Positions 60,549 through 64,000 of a stretch of 64,000 bases of DNA are shown piece by piece (the first letter of the stretch is position 1; every line of letters begins with the position of its first letter). The translations under genes were made by a program, and so were the position numbers. The notes under the pieces were generated by a model. The model saw only the letters and a program-made list of their open reading frames with translations. It ran no database searches and was not told where the DNA came from. The DNA is from Ruegeria discodermiae (GTDB lineage: Bacteria; Pseudomonadota; Alphaproteobacteria; Rhodobacterales; Rhodobacteraceae), in assembly GCF_030758345.1 (NCBI RefSeq), contig NZ_JAVAMO010000013.1, positions 62,001 to 126,000 on the forward strand. Direction: 5' to 3'.

Positions 60549-60568
60549 CCCGGGCGGAATTGCCCGGG
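60549..60568. terminator. Hairpin between RTX gene and converging EEP gene
   Basis: CCCGGGC (60549-60555) and GCCCGGG (60562-60568) form a perfect stem with a 6-nt loop. On the minus strand the stem is followed by CCGCTTTTA, so termination of the minus-strand operon is better supported than of the plus-strand gene. Confidence 0.5.
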
Positions 60569-60630
60569 TCGATCTCTGTTCGAAGGGTTGAACCGGGATT
60601 GAGCTGATCTGATTGCTCTGCGGAGGCCCA

Positions 60631-61704
60631 TCAATTGATGGTCAGATCGGCCCAGACCAGACGGTGGCGGCTCGCCTTGACCGCGTGCTCATACATCGGA
60701 TCGCCAGGCGCAGGCCAGAAGACACCCGATCCTGCCACCTGCCAATCGCGGGAGGGCAGGATGTAATCGACCCGCATTCGGCCCGGTCCCACCCAGTCCA
60801 CCGTATCCAGCGCGTTGGGTGTTTTGTGGCCTTGATCCGGGGCCTGTTCGGCGCCCCGGCTTTGGGGGGTGGTATCCTGCAGTTTCGGATGGGTCAGCAA
60901 AGAGCGTATCGCCGCGCCACGCCCGTCGCTGTCATGAGGGTCCAGATTGGCGCCACCTAACAGAATCAGGCGCGCTTCGGGCGGTGGGCCGAATTGACCA
61001 TCAAGAAAGTGGCGCCAAAACAGTATCTCGTCCCTGTTGCGCAATCCGTTACGGTCTTCGGGTCCATCAAAAACCGGCGGGCCGGCCTGAAAGGTCAAGA
61101 GATCGATCCGGCCGGTTGGGGTCTCAATCGGTACAACCCAATGGGCGGTCGACGACAGGCGCTGGACCTCTTGCGCCTCTGCGGACGGGAAGGGCTGGCC
61201 ATTCACCTGCGGCAAGGTCGCCCAGGGCAGATCGCGCCAGAGCAAGGTCGAAAAATCCCGAACCTCTTCATACAGGATCGGATGCTTGGACAGGATCGCG
61301 ATACCGCCCTGCCCCGCGAAGGCGCCATATCCCTGTGCATCGCCGGGCCCGCCGGTCAGGCCGTCCCCGTCGAGATCGAGATCGGTTGCCATCCCGCTAT
61401 TTGGGCGCAGATGCAGGATGTGGTCGAACCGGGCCCCCGCATCTGCAAGCTTATCTGTCAGGGCGCTCAGGGCTTTGCCTTCATGGTCCCAGTCGATGCT
61501 TTGCAACACAATGATGTCCGGGTTCACCTGGGTGATGTTCTGGATCACCTGTCTAATGCGCGGGTCGCGTTCCGTTTCAATATCACGCAAGAAAAGGCCG
61601 GGACCATCCCGGCTAAGTTCGGTGTTGTAGGTGGCAACGCGCAATGGTTGTGCGTTGGCCATCGCTGGCAGCCCCAGCAGCAGCGCCAGGGCCAGGTGGA
61701 TCAT
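60631..61704 (-). CDS. Exported endonuclease/exonuclease/phosphatase-fold protein with altered active site
   Basis: The 357-residue protein has a signal peptide (about 1-19) and EEP-fold landmarks: VATYNTEL (Asn27), GGIAILSKHPI, then LGGANLDP (250-255), VDYILPS and ASRHRLVWADL. In active members the GDxN and SDHxxV motifs supply catalytic Asp residues. Here they read GGAN and SRH, and the strand TFQAGPP has Gln where His is usual. Metal-dependent hydrolysis may therefore be reduced or lost. The start overlaps the membrane-protein stop by 4 bp. Confidence 0.78.
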   Translation of the reverse strand: MIHLALALLLGLPAMANAQPLRVATYNTELSRDGPGLFLRDIETERDPRIRQVIQNITQVNPDIIVLQSIDWDHEGKALSALTDKLADAGARFDHILHLRPNSGMATDLDLDGDGLTGGPGDAQGYGAFAGQGGIAILSKHPILYEEVRDFSTLLWRDLPWATLPQVNGQPFPSAEAQEVQRLSSTAHWVVPIETPTGRIDLLTFQAGPPVFDGPEDRNGLRNRDEILFWRHFLDGQFGPPPEARLILLGGANLDPHDSDGRGAAIRSLLTHPKLQDTTPQSRGAEQAPDQGHKTPNALDTVDWVGPGRMRVDYILPSRDWQVAGSGVFWPAPGDPMYEHAVKASRHRLVWADLTIN

Positions 61705-62540
61705 GCAGTCTGCATGGCCTCGGTATCCGCGTCGGCATAGGCGCGGCGGCGCTTTTCCTCGATCAGTTCGGCAACGCGCATCATTGCCATTCCGCGCATG
61801 ACCATGCTGGCGGGCAGGAAGGCCCAGGCGCTAACCACCCAGATCAGAGTGTGCGGGTTGTCCATTGGGAAAGGGTTGACGAAGTTGGATGCGATCTTGA
61901 TGAGGGCCGGGATCACGAAGGGTAGCAGGAAGCCGATGACCATGTTGGCGCGCCCGTCTTTCTGCAGCCGCGCTACTACGTCGCCACCGGTTGTGGGATC
62001 AAAGAGCGGCAGGTTGATCCAGACGTTGAACGCGCCGTTGCCGGTAGGCCAGCCGCGCACCCGGATCGTGAAATAGAAGGTCAGAATCGTCGTCAGAGAT
62101 AGCACATAGGCCAGACCGGCCGAAAGACGGACGGCGTTGATCGTATCCAGCGAGCTGTGATCCGGGAGCATCAGCACGATCAGGCGGACCGGGGAATAAG
62201 GGAAATCGACCATATGCGCAGTCAGCAGACCAAGGCCCGAGAACAGGGCAGTCACATTGGTCGGTTCATATTGGTTCTTACTGATCAATGTCAGGAATGT
62301 GACCATCGACATCAGGGCCACAAATCGCAGACGGTTCAGCGGCGGAGCGTCCCGGAATTCGACAAAACTCGGAAATGCCGAATTGTATTCGGCAAATGTC
62401 AGGATAAACCCCAGGATCGCGACGAGAACTACGATCTCGACCGAGCTTGTGAGATAGCCCGGTAGGTAGAGTGCAGGCGTGGCAACCATCACAGCCACAA
62501 GCAATCCGCGCGTTGCCGCGCCAGTGATACGTCCAATCAC
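61701..62540 (-). CDS. Multi-pass membrane protein of unknown function
   Basis: The 279-residue protein starts at GTG 62540 after a GAAGGGG ribosome site. About seven hydrophobic helices are visible, including LLVAVMVATPALYLPGYL, VEIVVLVAILGFILTFAEYN, LSLTTILTFYFTIRVRGW and FLLPFVIPALIKIASNF. The loops contain FPYSPVRLIVLMLPDHSSLD and NVWINLPLFDPTTGGDVVAR. No known transporter or enzyme motif was recognised. It is co-transcribed with the EEP-fold protein, so the two may act together at the envelope. Confidence 0.72.
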   Translation of the reverse strand: MIGRITGAATRGLLVAVMVATPALYLPGYLTSSVEIVVLVAILGFILTFAEYNSAFPSFVEFRDAPPLNRLRFVALMSMVTFLTLISKNQYEPTNVTALFSGLGLLTAHMVDFPYSPVRLIVLMLPDHSSLDTINAVRLSAGLAYVLSLTTILTFYFTIRVRGWPTGNGAFNVWINLPLFDPTTGGDVVARLQKDGRANMVIGFLLPFVIPALIKIASNFVNPFPMDNPHTLIWVVSAWAFLPASMVMRGMAMMRVAELIEEKRRRAYADADTEAMQTA

Positions 62541-62858
62541 AATTCGACCCCTTCAAAGCGGACGGGTCGATACATTGCCGATCCCGTTCCTTGCTTGGCC
62601 CTTCCCGTAAAGGGCGAGTATCGTTTTGAGCAATTTGCGCAGGAATCCGCTCATCGCTCAAGTGGAACCCCTTACTAACAGGTGATTCCAGGCAAAAAAG
62701 TGGCAAAACTGGTGCGTTCTTGCATCAATCCCGGCGAAGTGCCCAAATTGATCAGAGGATGAGCACTACATCTTGTGGTAGGCGGGGCCCGAAGCGCATT
62801 GGCGGATTTACGCGCCCTCTCTGGGTTGCGTGATTCGAATCTGCGCTACTGCAGGATA
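62541..62858. other. Gap upstream of the membrane-protein operon
   Basis: These 318 bases contain one weak small open frame (listed separately) and the probable promoter of the minus-strand membrane-protein/EEP operon. No clear terminator for the kinase gene was found here. Confidence 0.45.
62553..62654 (-). CDS. Possible small protein (33 residues)
   Basis: An ATG at 62654 opens a 33-codon frame, MSGFLRKLLKTILALYGKGQ and a short tail, ending 12 bp before the membrane-protein start. The N-terminus could form a basic amphipathic helix. The ribosome site (AGGGG, about 13 bp upstream) is poorly spaced. It may be a leader peptide or chance. Confidence 0.2.
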   Translation of the reverse strand: MSGFLRKLLKTILALYGKGQARNGIGNVSTRPL

Positions 62859-63845
62859 TCACCAGATTCGCATTGCCTGGTTCAGTCGGCCATGGAGCAA
62901 ATCGAACTTGCGGCGCTGGAAACTGCTACTAGCGTATTTCTCCTCAGTGATGGAGAGCCAGTCGATCAGCAATCGGGTGCGGATGCAGAAATCGAGAATG
63001 TCGATATCAATGGGATGATGGTACTGGCGCAGAAACATCTCTTTGTTGACGCGCAGAATGCCGCTGCGGTCCAGATCGTCCGGTGTGGCGGGACGAAAGA
63101 CATCCATCTTGAGAAAATCCACGATGTCATAGATCAGGTGTTTCTCGGTCGCCTCGGTAAAGTCGATGCCATAGGTTGCGCCCTTGCCAAGCAGCAGGTT
63201 TCGACCATGGAAATCCCCGTGCGCAAAACCACAGGTATCGTGCCGCTGGGTCAGGTTCTCGCCTTGCCTCTTTAGCATGTTGATCATTGGCGCATAGCTG
63301 GTTGCGGCGGCTTTGGGCGTACCATGCACCAAAGTGGCGATCGCCTCGAACATCCATTGGGGCCAGAATTCGCCGCTCGTCTGTTCTTTGAAGGCGTGCA
63401 GGTTGTGCAGCCATGCCCCCGCCCGCCGATAGACCTGTGCCGCCTGATTGTTGTCGGGGGTTGCGTAGATCAACTCGGTGGCGGTTGGCCGGTCGAGATA
63501 TTCGGTGACAAAGAACAGCCCCGACGGCGACAGATACTCGGGGCGTATGATGCGGGTGGTTTCGAACTGGAGGAAATGATCGTGGAGCCTGCGCAAAACG
63601 GCGTATTCGTCCCTAAGACGACCGGTCTGATCCCCTGTCCGATCACTTTTGAGGGAATAGTTGATATCGCCGATAACGACGCGGAACACCTGCCGGTCGT
63701 CCGGAAAATCCGCCGATCTGTAGATGCAGGCAAACGCTAGGTCACCCTTGGTGCCAACAGCCCGGCTGAATTCGTCAACAAAACCGGCGATCAGGTCTTG
63801 ATCGAAGTTGAACAGGTCGGGCACTAAGCGGCATCCCTGCTGCAT
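62859..63845 (-). CDS. Aminoglycoside-phosphotransferase-fold kinase
   Basis: The 328-residue protein has an APH/choline-kinase fold: ATP-binding lobe, then the catalytic loop CGFAHGDFHGRNLLLG (HGDxHxxN) and the metal motif YGIDFTEA. These motifs are complete, so it should phosphorylate a small molecule or lipid-linked sugar. Substrate cannot be assigned; many chromosomal members are not resistance enzymes. It is transcribed leftward, downstream of leuD and its terminator. Confidence 0.8.
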   Translation of the reverse strand: MQQGCRLVPDLFNFDQDLIAGFVDEFSRAVGTKGDLAFACIYRSADFPDDRQVFRVVIGDINYSLKSDRTGDQTGRLRDEYAVLRRLHDHFLQFETTRIIRPEYLSPSGLFFVTEYLDRPTATELIYATPDNNQAAQVYRRAGAWLHNLHAFKEQTSGEFWPQWMFEAIATLVHGTPKAAATSYAPMINMLKRQGENLTQRHDTCGFAHGDFHGRNLLLGKGATYGIDFTEATEKHLIYDIVDFLKMDVFRPATPDDLDRSGILRVNKEMFLRQYHHPIDIDILDFCIRTRLLIDWLSITEEKYASSSFQRRKFDLLHGRLNQAMRIW

Positions 63846-63863
63846 TTGGTGAAGGGCAAACGG

Positions 63864-63887
63864 AAAAGGCCGCGCAGTTGCGCGGCC
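63864..63887 (-). terminator. Rho-independent terminator after leuD
   Basis: On the minus strand GGCCGCGC-AACT-GCGCGGCC (63887-63868) is a perfect 8-bp stem followed by TTTT (63867-63864). It lies 24 bp after the leuD stop. Confidence 0.88.
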
Positions 63888-63910
63888 TCATATTCTAGCA
63901 CATCGACCAC

Positions 63911-64000
63911 TCAGACCCAGGGGCGCTCTTGGGCCGCTTTGCTTTCAAAAGCGTCAATGGCATGGGCCTTCTCCATAGTCTGACCGATATCGTCCAACCC
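63911..64000 (-). CDS. leuD: 3-isopropylmalate dehydratase small subunit (partial, C-terminus)
   Basis: The last 29 codons are in the window: GLDDIGQTMEKAHAIDAF then ESKAAQERPWV. This closely matches the C-terminal end of alphaproteobacterial LeuD (LDDIGxTxEKxxxIxxFE...RPW). LeuD with LeuC isomerises isopropylmalate in leucine synthesis. The rest of the gene lies beyond base 64000. A strong terminator follows it. Confidence 0.75.
   Translation of the reverse strand, partial: GLDDIGQTMEKAHAIDAFESKAAQERPWV

Overview
The window reads as chromosomal DNA of a marine alphaproteobacterium of the Roseobacter group (Rhodobacteraceae/Roseobacteraceae). The evidence is high GC with strong G/C bias at third codon positions, the alphaproteobacterial order rapZ / mannose-type EIIA / ptsH, and several families that I know mainly from this group (DUF6473, DUF2783 beside a phenolic hydroxylase, DUF6502 with DUF5666, large type I-secreted proteins). 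No rRNA, tRNA, CRISPR array, complete insertion sequence or phage module was seen. Assignments come from reading translations and motifs; no database search was run.

Layout. 1-7 kb: the tail of the regulatory phosphotransferase operon (rapZ, EIIA, HPr), an acyltransferase, 3-hydroxybutyryl-CoA dehydrogenase, a DUF6473 protein, and a minus-strand module of a periplasmic caspase-like protease with two lipoproteins. 7-16 kb: rpmI-rplT with a terminator, a divergent HxlR regulator/VOC protein pair sharing a 37-bp palindrome, an MFS exporter, and pheS and pheT separated by about 2.3 kb holding an unrelated membrane-anchored protein, a secreted esterase and a cupin. 16.5-23.3 kb: a homogentisate operon (flavin hydroxylase, DUF2783, maiA, MBL-fold protein, fahA, hmgA) with a divergent MarR regulator; a class III nucleotide cyclase follows.

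24.7-36.4 kb: a complete nitrate assimilation locus on the minus strand: nasT-nasS, then an attenuator-like leader, then nrtA-nrtB-nrtCD-nirB-nirD-nasA. It covers sensing, uptake, nitrate to nitrite, and nitrite to ammonium. 36.5-40.9 kb: an ABC transporter of the FbpABC type that looks like an iron transporter but lies behind a good Pho box and lacks an obvious ferric dityrosine. 41-46.6 kb: a DUF6502/DUF5666 pair divergent from an operon of a stand-alone adenylation enzyme, a six-helix membrane flavoprotein and an enoyl-CoA hydratase. The first two together resemble the fungal redox protein TmpL split into two genes. 46.7-53.9 kb: a LacI regulator divergent from a TctABC-type transporter, an acylating aldehyde dehydrogenase and an acyl-CoA ligase, a set that fits uptake and reduction of a small acid such as sulfoacetate.

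53.9-60.5 kb: two large divergent genes for probable type I-secreted proteins, one with a lysozyme-like N-terminus and repeated beta modules, the other with five Calx-beta modules and a long RTX tract. 60.6-64 kb: an endonuclease/exonuclease/phosphatase-fold protein with altered catalytic residues, a multi-pass membrane protein, an aminoglycoside-phosphotransferase-fold kinase and the 3' end of leuD.

Most interesting for follow-up: the adenylation/TmpL-like/enoyl-CoA hydratase operon with its dense regulatory region, the Pho-box transporter, the sulfoacetate-type cluster, the nas attenuator leader, the HxlR palindrome, and the insert between pheS and pheT.
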